From Deinococcus metalli (GTDB lineage: Bacteria > Deinococcota > Deinococci > Deinococcales > Deinococcaceae): a stretch of 64,000 nt of DNA. The stretch lies in NCBI RefSeq assembly GCF_014201805.1, contig NZ_JACHFK010000012.1, forward strand, positions 62,001 through 126,000. The letters run 5' to 3'. Position 1 is the stretch's first letter. Every line of letters starts with the position of its first letter. This document shows, piece after piece, positions 9,937-22,737 of this stretch. The notes under the pieces were generated by a model. That model had not been told where the DNA came from, did not search any database, and worked only from the letters and a program-made list of their open reading frames with translations. The translations under genes and the position numbers were made by a program.

Positions 9937-11109
9937 ATGACGAACCGACGTGATTTCCTGAAACTCTCCGCGCTGGCCGTGGCCGCGACGACGGGCATGC
10001 CGGGCTTCCTGGCGCGCGCGGCGGCGCAGGCGGGCGGCACCAAGACGCTGGTCGTGATCCAGCTCACCGGCGGCAACGACGGCCTCAATACCCTGGTGCC
10101 GTACTCGAACGGCGCGTACTACGCCGCGCGGCCGACCATCGCCGTGGCGAAAAAGGACGTGCTGACCCTCACGCCGGACCTGGGCATGCACCCCGCGCTG
10201 CGGCCGCTGATGCCGCTGTGGGACGCGGGTAAGTTCGCGTGGATCGAGAACGTGGGATACCCGAACCCGAACCGCAGCCACTTCGCCAGCATGGCGATCT
10301 GGCACACCGCCGATCCTACCCAGGCGCAGGCCGAGGGGTGGATCGGGCGCATCGCGGAGCGGATCGGCGATCCCTTCTGCGCCAGCAACATCGGCGCGAC
10401 CACGCCGCAGGCGCTGCGGGCCGCGGACTTCAGCCTGCCCAGCATCGACGGCGTCGACCGCTTCCAGCTGAAACTCCCGCAGGGCCTGAACGCACCCTTC
10501 ACGGCGCTGCTGGACGCCCCACGCAGCGGCGAGGCCGAGTACCTCGTGCGCGCCACCCGGCAGATGATGACAAACACCGCGCGCGTGCAGGCCAGCGTGA
10601 AGAAGTACCGGCCGGGCGCGACGTACCCGGAGTCGGCCTTCGCGGCGCAGCTGCGCGACACGGCCCGCCTGATCGCGGCGGGGGTGGGCCAGCGGGTGCT
10701 GTACGTGTCGCTGGGCGGCTTCGACACGCACGCCGGCCAGCGCGCCGAGCAGGACGAACTGCTCGCCACCCTGGCGGAGGGACTCGCGGCCTTCCACGCC
10801 GACCTGCAGACGCAGGGCCTCGCCGACGACGTGATCGTGATGGGCTTTTCCGAGTTCGGGCGCCGCGTCGCGGAGAACGACTCGGCCGGCACGGACCACG
10901 GCAAGGGCAGCGTGATGTTCGCGCTGGGCCAGGGCGTCAAGGGCGGCGTGCACGGCAGCAGTCCGGACCTGGAGGACCTCTCGGAGGGCGACGTCAAGTA
11001 CAAGCAGGACTTCCGCGGCGTGTATGCCGGCGCCCTGACGCGGTGGCTGCAGCTGGACGCCCGCGCCATCCTGAACGGGGACTTCGCGGGACCGGCGTGG
11101 GTCGCGTGA
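9937..11109 (+). CDS. DUF1501 domain-containing protein, Tat-exported
   Basis: A 390-aa protein with a twin-arginine signal: [31 protein letters not shown] (RRDFLK motif, cut after AxA near residue 30). The mature domain starts [20 protein letters not shown], includes [13 protein letters not shown] and [10 protein letters not shown], and ends in GFSEFGRRV with a GTDHGKG motif, all typical of DUF1501, a relative of the alkaline-phosphatase/sulfatase fold. Tat export suggests it folds, perhaps with metal, in the cytosol. ATG 9937 follows AAGGAG. A 114-bp gap separates it from the DUF1800 gene; the cytochrome gene overlaps its end. Confidence 0.9.
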   Translation: MTNRRDFLKLSALAVAATTGMPGFLARAAAQAGGTKTLVVIQLTGGNDGLNTLVPYSNGAYYAARPTIAVAKKDVLTLTPDLGMHPALRPLMPLWDAGKFAWIENVGYPNPNRSHFASMAIWHTADPTQAQAEGWIGRIAERIGDPFCASNIGATTPQALRAADFSLPSIDGVDRFQLKLPQGLNAPFTALLDAPRSGEAEYLVRATRQMMTNTARVQASVKKYRPGATYPESAFAAQLRDTARLIAAGVGQRVLYVSLGGFDTHAGQRAEQDELLATLAEGLAAFHADLQTQGLADDVIVMGFSEFGRRVAENDSAGTDHGKGSVMFALGQGVKGGVHGSSPDLEDLSEGDVKYKQDFRGVYAGALTRWLQLDARAILNGDFAGPAWVA

Positions 11110-11576
11110 CCCGGCCCGCGTGGGTGCTGCCGGGCACGCTGGCGGCGCTGGTGGTGCTGTCGGTGCCGGTGGCCTCCGCGATGCCGCGCTACCGGCTCCA
11201 GGCGATCCCGCAGCTGCACTACGACCGCGGCAACGCGCTGTGGGAACTCGACCGGCGGGTCATGGCCTGCACCTTCTGCCACGTGAACGACTCCGGCGGC
11301 GCGCCGTGGAACCCCTTCGGGCAGGCCCTGCAGGCGGCCTTCCGGCAGGACGCGGCGGCGGGCGGGAAGGCGCGGTTCCCGGACGTGCTGTACGCGGTGC
11401 TGCGCAGCGGCGACGACGCGGACGGCGACGGCTACCCGGACGCGCTGGAGGTCTACGCGCGCACCCTGCCGGGCGATCCGCACAGCGTGCCGGACCGCCC
11501 GCTGCCGGAGCTGCGCGCCGCCTTCGACGCGGCGGGCGGCGCGGCGCAGTACGCTCCGCCCACGCCGAAGCGCTGA
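11106..11576 (+). CDS. exported single-haem c-type cytochrome-like protein
   Basis: A 156-aa protein. The N-terminus ([25 protein letters not shown]) is a signal peptide or anchor. One haem-c motif, CTFCH, occurs about 50 residues in, and [13 protein letters not shown] is a calcium-binding loop of the DxDxDG kind found in thrombospondin-type-3 and dockerin-like repeats. GTG 11106 overlaps the DUF1501 stop (GTGA). Likely an extracytoplasmic electron-transfer partner of the DUF1501/DUF1800 proteins; that link is inferred from gene order. Confidence 0.75.
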   Translation: MTRPAWVLPGTLAALVVLSVPVASAMPRYRLQAIPQLHYDRGNALWELDRRVMACTFCHVNDSGGAPWNPFGQALQAAFRQDAAAGGKARFPDVLYAVLRSGDDADGDGYPDALEVYARTLPGDPHSVPDRPLPELRAAFDAAGGAAQYAPPTPKR

Positions 11577-11603
11577 GCGGCGGGCCGCCCCGGCACCTGG
11601 CGC

Positions 11604-12656
11604 TCAGTCACCCTGGTCCGGCAGGTGGATCAGGGTGTCCTTGTTCAACCGGTCGCGGCCGCCGCGTTTGGCGCGGTACAGCCGGCGGTCCGCGATCCGC
11701 AGCAGGCTGTCCACGTCCGGCGCCTCGCTGCCATGCGCGATACCGATGCTGACAGTCACGGGCGGCAGGCCGCTGTGGATGGCGCGCAGCGTGGCGATGA
11801 CGCGCGTGGCGCGCCGCTCGAGGTCGTCGCGTTCGGCGGTGCGGACCAGCATCAGGAATTCCTCGCCGCCCCAGCGGGCCACCTGGTCGTCCGGGTCGGC
11901 GCACGCGCGCAGCACGCCCGCGACGTGCTGGAGCACGCTGTCACCGATGTCGTGGCCGTAGTTGTCGTTGATGCTCTTGAAGTGGTCGAGGTCGAGCAGC
12001 AGGATGCCCAGGCCGTCCGGCCGGGCGTGGCCGCGGCGCGTGCCGGCCGCGTAGGCGGCGTTCATGGCGGCGTGCAGCGCCCGGCGGTTCAGCAGCCCGG
12101 TGAGCATGTCGGTCATGGCCAGGGTCGCGTAGTGCGTCTTCTCGCTGACTTCCCGGCGGATCACTCGGCCGCTGGACGTCATCTGACCGATCAGCAGCGC
12201 CAGGAACGCGAAGCCCACCACCGGCACCGGTTCGGGCGGGGTGCGCAGCGCGCCCACCACGGCGACCGCGCCGACCAGCAGCGCCGCGCGGAGGGTGGCG
12301 GCCCGCAGGGACAGCACTCCGAACCACAGCACCAGAAACACGCTCAGGATCAGCACGGTCTGGGCACTGAAGGGCCCGGCGTTGCGGCTCACGACCCCGA
12401 TGGAGAGCAGCGCGCCCAGGTCGGCGCCCCAGCCGAGCAGCGTGTCCATACGCTGGGCGCTCAGGCGCAGCGAGCACACGCCCAGCAGCGCCGAGAGCAG
12501 CGCCCCGGCCACGTAGGGCCCGCTGGCGCCGCCCTGCTGAATGGCCGCCAGGGTGGCGAAGGTGACCGCGCCGCCCACACAGATCAGGAGGGAGCCCCTG
12601 CGCCTCGCCTGGCCGAGGGGCGGCCCGCCTGGCTCCTCCACCGGCATGGCACTCAT
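11604..12656 (-). CDS. membrane-bound diguanylate cyclase (GGDEF domain)
   Basis: A 350-aa protein that should make cyclic di-GMP from two GTP. About six hydrophobic segments fill residues 20-165 (an MASE-like sensor region). The GGDEF domain follows: MTDMLTGLLNRRAL, ILLLDLDHFKSINDNYGHDIGDSVLQHVAGVL, and the active site RWGGEEFLML (GGEEF, intact), then SIGIAHGS and ADRRLYRAKRGGRDR. No RxxD inhibitory site precedes GGEEF, so product inhibition at the I-site is unlikely. ATG at 12647 is an alternative start, 7 nt after TATCAT. Confidence 0.92.
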   Translation of the reverse strand: MSAMPVEEPGGPPLGQARRRGSLLICVGGAVTFATLAAIQQGGASGPYVAGALLSALLGVCSLRLSAQRMDTLLGWGADLGALLSIGVVSRNAGPFSAQTVLILSVFLVLWFGVLSLRAATLRAALLVGAVAVVGALRTPPEPVPVVGFAFLALLIGQMTSSGRVIRREVSEKTHYATLAMTDMLTGLLNRRALHAAMNAAYAAGTRRGHARPDGLGILLLDLDHFKSINDNYGHDIGDSVLQHVAGVLRACADPDDQVARWGGEEFLMLVRTAERDDLERRATRVIATLRAIHSGLPPVTVSIGIAHGSEAPDVDSLLRIADRRLYRAKRGGRDRLNKDTLIHLPDQGD

Positions 12657-12698
12657 GATATGGCCTGCACCGCAGGGCGATGGAACGGGCGGGTGCGG

Positions 12699-13637
12699 TC
12701 ACAGTTGGCGTTCCCACGTGACCCACATGGGCTCCACGCGATAGCCCAGCCGGGCGTTCACGCGCAGCATCGGCACGTTCAGCACGGCGCCGCCGGTCCC
12801 GGCGCGGCTCCGGCCCTCCGCCCGGGCCCAGCCCAGGGCATGCGCCTTCACGGTGGTGGCGACGCCGCGGCCCCGGTGCGCCGGGTGCGTGACGGTGTCC
12901 TCACTCTCGACGGCGTGCTCACGGACGCTCAGCCGGGTGCTGGCCACGATCCGGCCGCGCCAGCGGGTCACGAACACGGCCTCCCCGCGCAGGACCGTGG
13001 CGCGCAGTTCGTCCCGCGTCAGGGCATCCGGCGTGGTTGCGGGCGTGCGCGGCACGTCGTCCCGCCCAATGACGTGGAGGACATGCAGGTCGTCCCAATC
13101 AGCCTCAGGAGCGTCGGGGCGCAGGCGTTCCACTTCGTAACCGTTCAGGAACAGGCGCTTCTCCAGCGGCTGAAACGCGGCCGCGTCGAAGGCGCGCAGG
13201 TCGAGATGCGCTCCCCACGATTGCCACGCGTTGCGGAACCCGGCCGCGTGGAAGAAGTGCATGGTCTCGGGGAAGTCCTCGCGCGTCACACCCAGGAGCC
13301 GCGTGTACTCGCCCGCCCGGACCGCGGCGGGCAGGTCGCCCAGCAACGCGAGATACAGCGGCGTGAAGGCGGCGCCGTCGCCGGCGAGGTCGAGGCGCAG
13401 GGCGTCCGGAGTACTGGGGCCGAAGGGAAGCAGGTGGGCGGTGGCGACCACCGCGTTCCCCAGCACGGCGACCAGTCGACGCCGCGGCTCGGCACTCTGG
13501 CGGAAGTCGTCTGAACGGTAAGTCCACAGGCCGCGCACGCTGGCCGTGACCACCCTGGCCACAGCATCCGCGTCGGCATTCTGGAAGGGGCGTAGCGTGA
13601 ATGCCGTGTTCGCCGGCAGCGGTTCGGTCGCGTCCAT
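12699..13637 (-). CDS. GNAT-family N-acetyltransferase, tandem-domain
   Basis: A 312-aa protein, about twice a single GNAT domain. The N-terminal half begins FTLRPFQNADADAVARVV; the C-terminal half carries the acetyl-CoA loop VTHPAHRGRGVATTVKAHALGWAR (R/QxxGxG/A) and ends GAVLNVPMLRVNARLGYRVEPMWVTWER, the usual NxxxxxxNxxLGF end of the fold. The first half lacks a clear acetyl-CoA loop and may only support the fold. Substrate unknown; small-molecule amines or antibiotics are typical. Confidence 0.85.
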   Translation of the reverse strand: MDATEPLPANTAFTLRPFQNADADAVARVVTASVRGLWTYRSDDFRQSAEPRRRLVAVLGNAVVATAHLLPFGPSTPDALRLDLAGDGAAFTPLYLALLGDLPAAVRAGEYTRLLGVTREDFPETMHFFHAAGFRNAWQSWGAHLDLRAFDAAAFQPLEKRLFLNGYEVERLRPDAPEADWDDLHVLHVIGRDDVPRTPATTPDALTRDELRATVLRGEAVFVTRWRGRIVASTRLSVREHAVESEDTVTHPAHRGRGVATTVKAHALGWARAEGRSRAGTGGAVLNVPMLRVNARLGYRVEPMWVTWERQL

Positions 13638-13800
13638 ACCAGCATGGTGCCGGGCGCACCCCCGGGAACGCGAATCCGACAGCTAAGCTGGATGGCCGAG
13701 GCTGTGCATATACGCTGCCCAGGCCCAGGGAGGCTCCGACAGCCGCGCTGAATACTGCCGGCGCCCACCATCCGTACTCACCACGCATTCACAGACGAGC

Positions 13801-13829
13801 TTGACATGATTACGTATCCGGCGTATTCT
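13801..13829 (+). promoter_or_regulatory. consensus sigma-70 promoter for a structured RNA
   Basis: TTGACA (13801-13806), a 17-bp spacer, and TATTCT (13824-13829): the best vegetative promoter in the window. Predicted start near 13836. No coding gene starts within 100 bp; the transcript would cover the structured RNA ending at 13944. Confidence 0.85.
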
Positions 13830-13835
13830 GTTGTC

Positions 13836-13945
13836 ACCGGAACGGGAACGCCGTGGTGTGTTCGCAGGCCAGACCGGAGGGACTGAGAAGCCCCCAGCCC
13901 CAACCCACCCCGCGCCCCCGTTCCGTTGTGACGGGGGCGCGCCTT
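13836..13945 (+). ncRNA. candidate ~110-nt small RNA or leader RNA with competing helices
   Basis: Between the promoter at 13801-13829 and the hairpin at 13911-13941 there is no plausible ORF. CGGAACGGG (13838-13846) is the exact reverse complement of CCCGTTCCG (13917-13925). This long-range helix can grow by GTCAC (13833-13837) with GTGAC (13928-13932) if transcription starts a few bases earlier. It overlaps the 5' arm of the terminator, so the two folds exclude each other: either a closed-end small RNA or an attenuator of the gntR gene 30 nt downstream. That gene has its own -10 box, which favours a separate RNA. I recognise no Rfam family. Confidence 0.6.
13911..13944 (+). terminator. intrinsic terminator of the structured RNA
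   Basis: Perfect 11-bp stem: CGCGCCCCCGT (13911-13921) with ACGGGGGCGCG (13931-13941), 9-nt loop, followed by CCTTTAT. The U-tract is short, so termination may be partial. Confidence 0.75.
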
Positions 13946-13973
13946 TATGGCGCCCGGCAGGTATGGTCGGCAC

Positions 13974-14414
13974 ATGAGCCGCGACGCCGCCCTGACCGAC
14001 GCCCTGAGGTCCGCCCTCGATCCGGCCGGACCGCTACCGCCCTACGCGCAGCTGCGCGCGGCGCTGGCGCAGGCCATCGAGCGCGGCGTACTGCGGCCCG
14101 GCGACCCCCTGCCGACCGTGCGCGCCCTGGCGGCCGACCTGGGTCTGGCCGTGAACACCGTGGCGAAGACCTACGCCGCGCTGAAACACGACGGCCTGAC
14201 CGAGAACCGCGCGGGGGCCGGTACGACGGTGGCCCGCACCGCGTGGACCGGCGGCCTGCACGAGCGCGAGGCCGTGGAACGCTGGCGCCAGCACACCCGT
14301 GACCTGCTGGCGGCCGGCGTGCAGCCCGCCGCCCTGCGCGGCGCGCTCGACGACGTGCTGGCCCTGGACAGCGGCGCCCGGCCGGACCGCGACGGTCAAG
14401 AAGAACGCCTATAA
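13974..14414 (+). CDS. GntR-family transcriptional regulator, YtrA-like
   Basis: A 146-aa regulator. The winged HTH PPYAQLRAALAQAIERGVLRPGDPLPTVRALAADLGLAVNTVAKTYAALKHDGL is typical GntR; the C-terminal part is only about 70 helical residues, the short dimerisation tail of the YtrA subfamily, which has no ligand-binding FCD/UTRA domain. YtrA regulators often control ABC transporters; here the next gene is transketolase. ATG 13974 lies six bases after TATGGT (13962-13967), a leaderless promoter. A perfect palindrome follows its stop codon immediately. Confidence 0.9.
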   Translation: MSRDAALTDALRSALDPAGPLPPYAQLRAALAQAIERGVLRPGDPLPTVRALAADLGLAVNTVAKTYAALKHDGLTENRAGAGTTVARTAWTGGLHEREAVERWRQHTRDLLAAGVQPAALRGALDDVLALDSGARPDRDGQEERL

Positions 14415-14429
14415 GTGTACCCGGTACAC
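14415..14429. promoter_or_regulatory. perfect palindrome GTGTACCCGGTACAC upstream of tkt, possible GntR operator
   Basis: Seven-base arms GTGTACC and GGTACAC flank one C. It begins on the base after the gntR stop codon and lies 15 bp before the tkt -10 box, overlapping where the -35 would be. GT...AC palindromes are typical GntR-family operators. Regulation of tkt by this GntR is inferred. Confidence 0.55.
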
Positions 14430-14456
14430 CAAAGCGAATCGGGGTAGGATGGCGGC

Positions 14457-16430
<1,974 letters not shown>

Positions 16431-16458
16431 CGCTGGCCCTGGCGTAGCCAAGCGAAAG

Positions 16459-16481
16459 CCCCGCCACATGGCGGGGTTTTT
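16459..16481 (+). terminator. rho-independent terminator of tkt
   Basis: CCCCGCC - acat - GGCGGGG (16459-16476) followed by TTTTT. Its left flank AAAG makes it weakly bidirectional; it may also end the tRNA transcript on the minus strand. Confidence 0.9.
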
Positions 16482-16483
16482 CG

Positions 16484-16560
<77 letters not shown>

Positions 16561-16718
16561 GGTCATGGCGCCGCCGCGGCCGCGTGCGGGCAGCCGGGAG
16601 TATACCAGGGCGCGGAGTGGGCGCGCGGCCCACCCGGGGCGGGCGCGCCGCCTACACTGACGTTCACGGTGAGAGGAAAGTGTAAGCGGCGACTTCCTAT
16701 ACTTGGCTGAGGTAGTCC

Positions 16719-17444
16719 ATGACGAACGCCGTTTACACCATGATCGCGCGCGCCCTCGGGAAGCTGGTCTCGGACCGGGCGGCCGAGAGCATGCTGCGCA
16801 CCGCGCTGCGTGACCTGCGGCTCTCGCAAGACACCGTGACGGGCACGGACATGCAGCGGGTGCTGTCGGGGCCGCTGCTCGCACGCCTGTCCCCGGTACT
16901 CACGCCGGAGCGGGCGCGGCGGGAACTGGTGGCGCTGTCGCGGCAGCTCGAGGCGGCGGACGTGAAGGCGCCCACCCTCTTCACGTTGCCGGGCCCGTCC
17001 GCGTCGTGGGAGGAACACTCGGACGCCACGGCGACGCACTGGGACCAGCTCGACCTGGACGTGAACGACTTCGAATTCGACGACCCGGACGCGGCGCTGG
17101 TCACGGCGGGGCAGACGTACGACCTGGACTCGCCACTGGGGCAGGAGGAACTGCTGCAGAACCTGGGGCGCCTCAGCGGCGTGCAGGGCGTGATGGTGTG
17201 CCGCGCGAACGGCGAGGTGCTGCGGGTCCGGGCGATCCGGGACGCGGCCGGACTGGGCGCGGTCGTGGCGGCGAGCGCGCTGCTCTTCCAGCAGCGGGGG
17301 CTGCGGCTGATGTCGGCGGAACTGGGCGGCCGGACGGTGTGCATGCGCCCGCTGGGCGCGCACTGCGTGGCGGTCATCGTGAACTCTCAATCCAATGTGG
17401 GGCGGTTACTTGTGGAACTCCAGCACTTAAGGGCGGCGGCATGA
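16719..17444 (+). CDS. Roadblock/LC7-domain protein, first gene of an uncharacterised operon
   Basis: A 241-aa cytosolic protein. Residues about 1-90 are a helical domain (ALGKLVSDRAAESMLRTAL, PERARRELVALSRQL) I do not recognise; 95-130 is an acidic linker (DLDVNDFEFDDPDAAL); about 135-240 is a Roadblock/LC7 domain: LLQNLGRLSGVQGVMVCRANGEVLRVRA, a central helix, and strands ending CVAVIVNSQSNVGRLLVELQHL. Such domains (MglB, LC7) bind small Ras-like GTPases or act as polarity scaffolds. No GTPase gene is adjacent. Its stop overlaps the start of the membrane-protein gene (ATGA). TATACT at 16699-16704 is the likely -10. Confidence 0.75.
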   Translation: MTNAVYTMIARALGKLVSDRAAESMLRTALRDLRLSQDTVTGTDMQRVLSGPLLARLSPVLTPERARRELVALSRQLEAADVKAPTLFTLPGPSASWEEHSDATATHWDQLDLDVNDFEFDDPDAALVTAGQTYDLDSPLGQEELLQNLGRLSGVQGVMVCRANGEVLRVRAIRDAAGLGAVVAASALLFQQRGLRLMSAELGGRTVCMRPLGAHCVAVIVNSQSNVGRLLVELQHLRAAA

Positions 17445-19032
17445 ACCGGACTCCTCACGGGTGGGCGCGGGTGCCGGTGCTGGCCGCGGCGCTGCTGGGC
17501 ACCGCCGGCGCACAGGATCTGGGCGCGTACCGGCAGCTGGCCGGCAACTTGGACGGCGCGGTGCGGGCGCGCGCCGAGTCGGCCCAGGCGGCCCTCGCGC
17601 GGCTGGACGCAGCCACGCAGGCCCTGACGCTGCTCAAACCCACGCTGCGTAACCGGCAGCTCGCGGCCGGACTGGACGACGCGATGTCCAGCGCGCGGGC
17701 GGCCCTGGCCAGGACGCCGGCCGAGCTGGAAGCGCAGGTGATGCTGGCGCGCGGCCTGATGCGCAAGGCGCTGTACGACCAGACGCTCGCGCAGCTGGTG
17801 GCCGGTCCCGCGAACGGCACGGCGCAGTTGCAGCTGCTCACACGGGAATTCGGCCTCAGTCCCGAGGGCACGAAGGCCGTGATGACGGAGAACAAGACCG
17901 GGCACGCGGAGCGGGTCGCGTGGCGGCTCCAGCGCGCGGCGGCCTCGCGCGTGCTGTCGTCCCTGAAGGCCACGCGCCCCGAGCGCACCACGGCGTCGTA
18001 CGTCAGCCTGGCGCGGGCCACGAGCTGGTTTACCGTGCTGCAGGACACCGCGGGCAGCAGCGGCCTGAAGGTCTCGCAGTTCGGGGACGCGCTGCGGCAG
18101 CTGACGTCCGGGCAGACCACGGAACTCGCGGCCTCGCTGGGGGTGCTGCGTCAGGGCGCGTCGGCGCTGGTGGCCAGCCTGGTGCCGGAACCGCGCGCGA
18201 TCACGCGCCGCCCGCAGGCGTCGGGCGGCGACGCCACGCCGGCCGTGGTGGTGCGCGCCCCCGTGGCGGTGGACAGCGCGCGCAGCAGCGTGGCGGGCAC
18301 CCCCGTGACGGCCGGAATCACGCAGTCGGCGGACGCCTCGCCGCTGTACGCGGCGCTGGGCCGCGCCCTCGCGGCGGCCGGGCACGGCGACAACGCGGCG
18401 GCCCGCACGGAACTGGCGCGCGCGACCGTGGCGCTGGCCGACGTGCCGGCGTCGCTGCGCACCGCGCGCGGGTACACGGACCTGGTGTTCAACATCACGG
18501 CCGCGCAGTCCCGCACGGCGCTGCGCGTGTCGGACGTGCAGGCGCTGATCGGGCAGGCCGCGAACCTGGAAGCGGCCGCGGCAGGTCGGGCACCAAGCAC
18601 GCTGGACGCCGTGTCGGGCAGCGTGGCGCGGTCGTTCAGCGGCTGGCTGCGCGTGCTGGTGTTCCTGCTGCTGGCCGCGCTGGCGGCCGTGCCGCTGTAC
18701 CTGCTGAACCTCGCCTTCGGCGCGCGCAACACCTACTGGCGGGCCGTGATGGTCGGGACCGGGCTCCTGCTGCTGCCGGTGTTCCTGGAGGGCGTGTTCG
18801 GCCTGCTGGGCGCGCTGGGCGACGTGTCGGGCGCGGGCGCGCTGCGGGGAGCGGCGAACGTCACGCTGTCGCAGGGCGCGTACGGCCTGCCCGTGTGGGC
18901 GCTGCTGTGCGCCGTGGCGATCGCCCTGATGTCGTACGGCTTCCGGGGTCTGTGCCAGCAGTTCGGGCTGATGGGCAGCGTCGGCGCGGCGCGCCACCCC
19001 ACGCAGAGCGGCCTGGAATGGGATGAGGACCT

Positions 19033-19036
<4 letters not shown>
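17441..19036 (+). CDS. membrane protein with large exported helical domain, Roadblock operon
   Basis: A 531-aa protein. Signal peptide 1-24 (VPVLAAALLGTAGAQD), then about 370 exported residues rich in Ala and helix (AAGLDDAMSSARAALARTPAELEAQVMLARGL), with a Ser/Thr/Pro-rich linker around 240-300. Three membrane segments lie at about 404-424, 433-455 and 483-505, leaving an acidic cytosolic tail ending GLEWDEDL. This topology could link an external sensor to the cytosolic Roadblock and coiled-coil proteins on either side. ATG overlaps the upstream stop; its own stop overlaps the next GTG. No known family recognised. Confidence 0.7.
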
Positions 19037-21006
<1,970 letters not shown>

Positions 21007-21062
21007 TCCCCGGCGCCCGGATACCCTGAGCGGCACGCTGACGGGGGCGGCATACTGACGGC

Positions 21063-21506
21063 GTGAACGCTTTTCCCCTCGCACCGGGTGAGGTGCGGAC
21101 GCTGGTGGGTGACGGCGCGCAGCGCGACCTCGGGGCGGCGCTGGCCGCGGCCCTGCCGGCCGGCGGCGTCCTCTTTCTAGAGGGCGAACTCGGCGCCGGC
21201 AAGACCACGCTGACGCAGGGCCTGGTCGCGGCGCTGGGCTTCACGGACACCGTGACCAGCCCGACCTACGCGCTGATGCACGTCTACCCCACGCCCGGCG
21301 GCGGCGTGCTGCACGTGGACGCCTACCGCGTGCGGGACGTGGCAGAACTGTTCGAGATGGACTTAGAGGCCCTGGTGGAGGGCAGCCGCGTGAGCGTCAT
21401 CGAGTGGGGCGAGGGCCTGTATGCCGAGTGGCCGGACGCGCCCGTCCTGCGCCTGGAGCACGTGGACACCTCGGGGGACGAGCGGCGGATCACGCGCCTG
21501 CGGTAG
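21063..21506 (+). CDS. tsaE: tRNA threonylcarbamoyladenosine biosynthesis ATPase TsaE
   Basis: A 147-aa P-loop ATPase that works with TsaD and TsaB to make t6A37 on tRNAs reading ANN codons. Walker A is LEGELGAGKTTLTQGL; VTSPTYALMHVY and LHVDAYRV (the conserved DxYR), then VSVIEWGEGL complete the family pattern. Length is normal. GTG 21063 lies six bases after CATACT (21051-21056), a leaderless arrangement. TsaB and TsaD are not in this window. Confidence 0.95.
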   Translation: MNAFPLAPGEVRTLVGDGAQRDLGAALAAALPAGGVLFLEGELGAGKTTLTQGLVAALGFTDTVTSPTYALMHVYPTPGGGVLHVDAYRVRDVAELFEMDLEALVEGSRVSVIEWGEGLYAEWPDAPVLRLEHVDTSGDERRITRLR

Positions 21507-21533
21507 GGGCGACGAACCTGAAACAATGGCGGC

Positions 21534-22715
21534 ATGTGGACGCTGATTCTGAACTGCGGGAGCAGCAGCGTGAAGGTGGCGCTGCTGAGTCCCGGCGACG
21601 GCCGGGTGGCCCTGAGCGGGCTGGCCGAACGGCTCGGCTCGGAGGGCGCGGCGCTCCGGCTGGACGTGCAGGGAGAACGGCGCGTCCTGGCGCTGGGCAC
21701 CGGCAGCTATGCGGAGGCCTTCGCCGCCCTGCTCGGTGAACTGGACGCCCTGGGCCTGCGCGCCGACGTGCGGGCGGTCGGGCACCGCGTCGTGCACGGC
21801 GGGGAGGCCTTCAGCGCCCCGGCGCTGATCACGCCCGAGGTGCTGGACGCCATCCGGGCGTGCTCGGCGCTGGCGCCGCTGCACAATCCGGCGAACGTCG
21901 CGGGCATCGAGGCGGCGCGCGCGGCGTTTCCGGGCCTGCCGCAGGTGGCGGTGTTCGACACCGCGTTCCACCAGACCATGCCAGAAGTCGCGTACCGCTA
22001 CGCGGTGCCGGACGCATGGTACCGGCAGCACGCCGTGCGGCGCTACGGCTTCCACGGCACGTCGCACGCCTACGTGGCGCAGGAGGCCGCGGCGATGCTG
22101 GAGCGCCCGCTGGCCGAGCTGAACGTGGTCACCGCGCACCTGGGCAACGGCTGCTCGGTGTGCGCGGTGCAGGGCGGCCGCTCGGTGGACACCAGCATGG
22201 GCCTCACGCCACTGGAGGGCCTGGTGATGGGCACCCGCAGCGGCGACGTCGACCCGGGCCTGCACGACTTCATCGCCCGGCAGGCGGGCCTCAGCCTGGA
22301 CCAGGTGACGGCCGCCCTGAACCGCGAGAGCGGCCTGGCGGGCCTCAGCGGGGTCAGCAACGACCTGCGCGAACTGGAGGCCGCCGCCGGGCGCGGGCAC
22401 GCGGGCGCGCGGCTGGCGCTGGACGTGTTCGTGTACCGGCTGGCCAAGGGCGTGGCCAGCATGGCCGCCGCGCTGGGGCGCGTGGACGCGCTGGTCTTCA
22501 CCGGCGGCATCGGCGAGAATTCCGTGCCGGTGCGGGCCGCCACCCTGGCCCGCCTGGGCGTGCTGAACGCGGGCGTGGACGACGCCGCCAACGCCCGCGC
22601 GGTGCGCGGCACGCCGGGCGTGATCAGCGCGCCGGGCCGCCTGCTCGCGCTGGTCGTGAACACCAACGAGGAACTCATGATCGCCCGCGAAACTGCCCGC
22701 ACGCTGGGCGCATGA
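21534..22715 (+). CDS. ackA: acetate kinase
   Basis: A 393-aa ASKHA-fold kinase: acetate + ATP to acetyl phosphate + ADP, reversible. Signatures: LILNCGSSSVKVALL (phosphate 1 loop; Cys replaces the common Ala), HRVVHGGEAF, FDTAFHQTMPEVAYRYAVP, RRYGFHGTSHAYV with catalytic His, TAHLGNGCSVCAVQGGRSVDTSMGLTPLEGLVMGTRSGDVDPG, and VFTGGIGENS near the end. It is followed 22 nt later by pta, so the pair forms the acetate overflow/assimilation pathway. Possible leaderless -10 AACAAT (21522-21527) six bases before ATG. Confidence 0.96.
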   Translation: MWTLILNCGSSSVKVALLSPGDGRVALSGLAERLGSEGAALRLDVQGERRVLALGTGSYAEAFAALLGELDALGLRADVRAVGHRVVHGGEAFSAPALITPEVLDAIRACSALAPLHNPANVAGIEAARAAFPGLPQVAVFDTAFHQTMPEVAYRYAVPDAWYRQHAVRRYGFHGTSHAYVAQEAAAMLERPLAELNVVTAHLGNGCSVCAVQGGRSVDTSMGLTPLEGLVMGTRSGDVDPGLHDFIARQAGLSLDQVTAALNRESGLAGLSGVSNDLRELEAAAGRGHAGARLALDVFVYRLAKGVASMAAALGRVDALVFTGGIGENSVPVRAATLARLGVLNAGVDDAANARAVRGTPGVISAPGRLLALVVNTNEELMIARETARTLGA

Positions 22716-22737
22716 CCGCGTTCCCCGAGGAGACCGC

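Noticed and set aside
13838..13905. SRP RNA or TPP-riboswitch identity for the structured RNA
   Set aside because: Short matches (accggaggga to the SRP GGAAGGAAGC loop; CTGAGA to the TPP motif) are not supported by the rest of either consensus.
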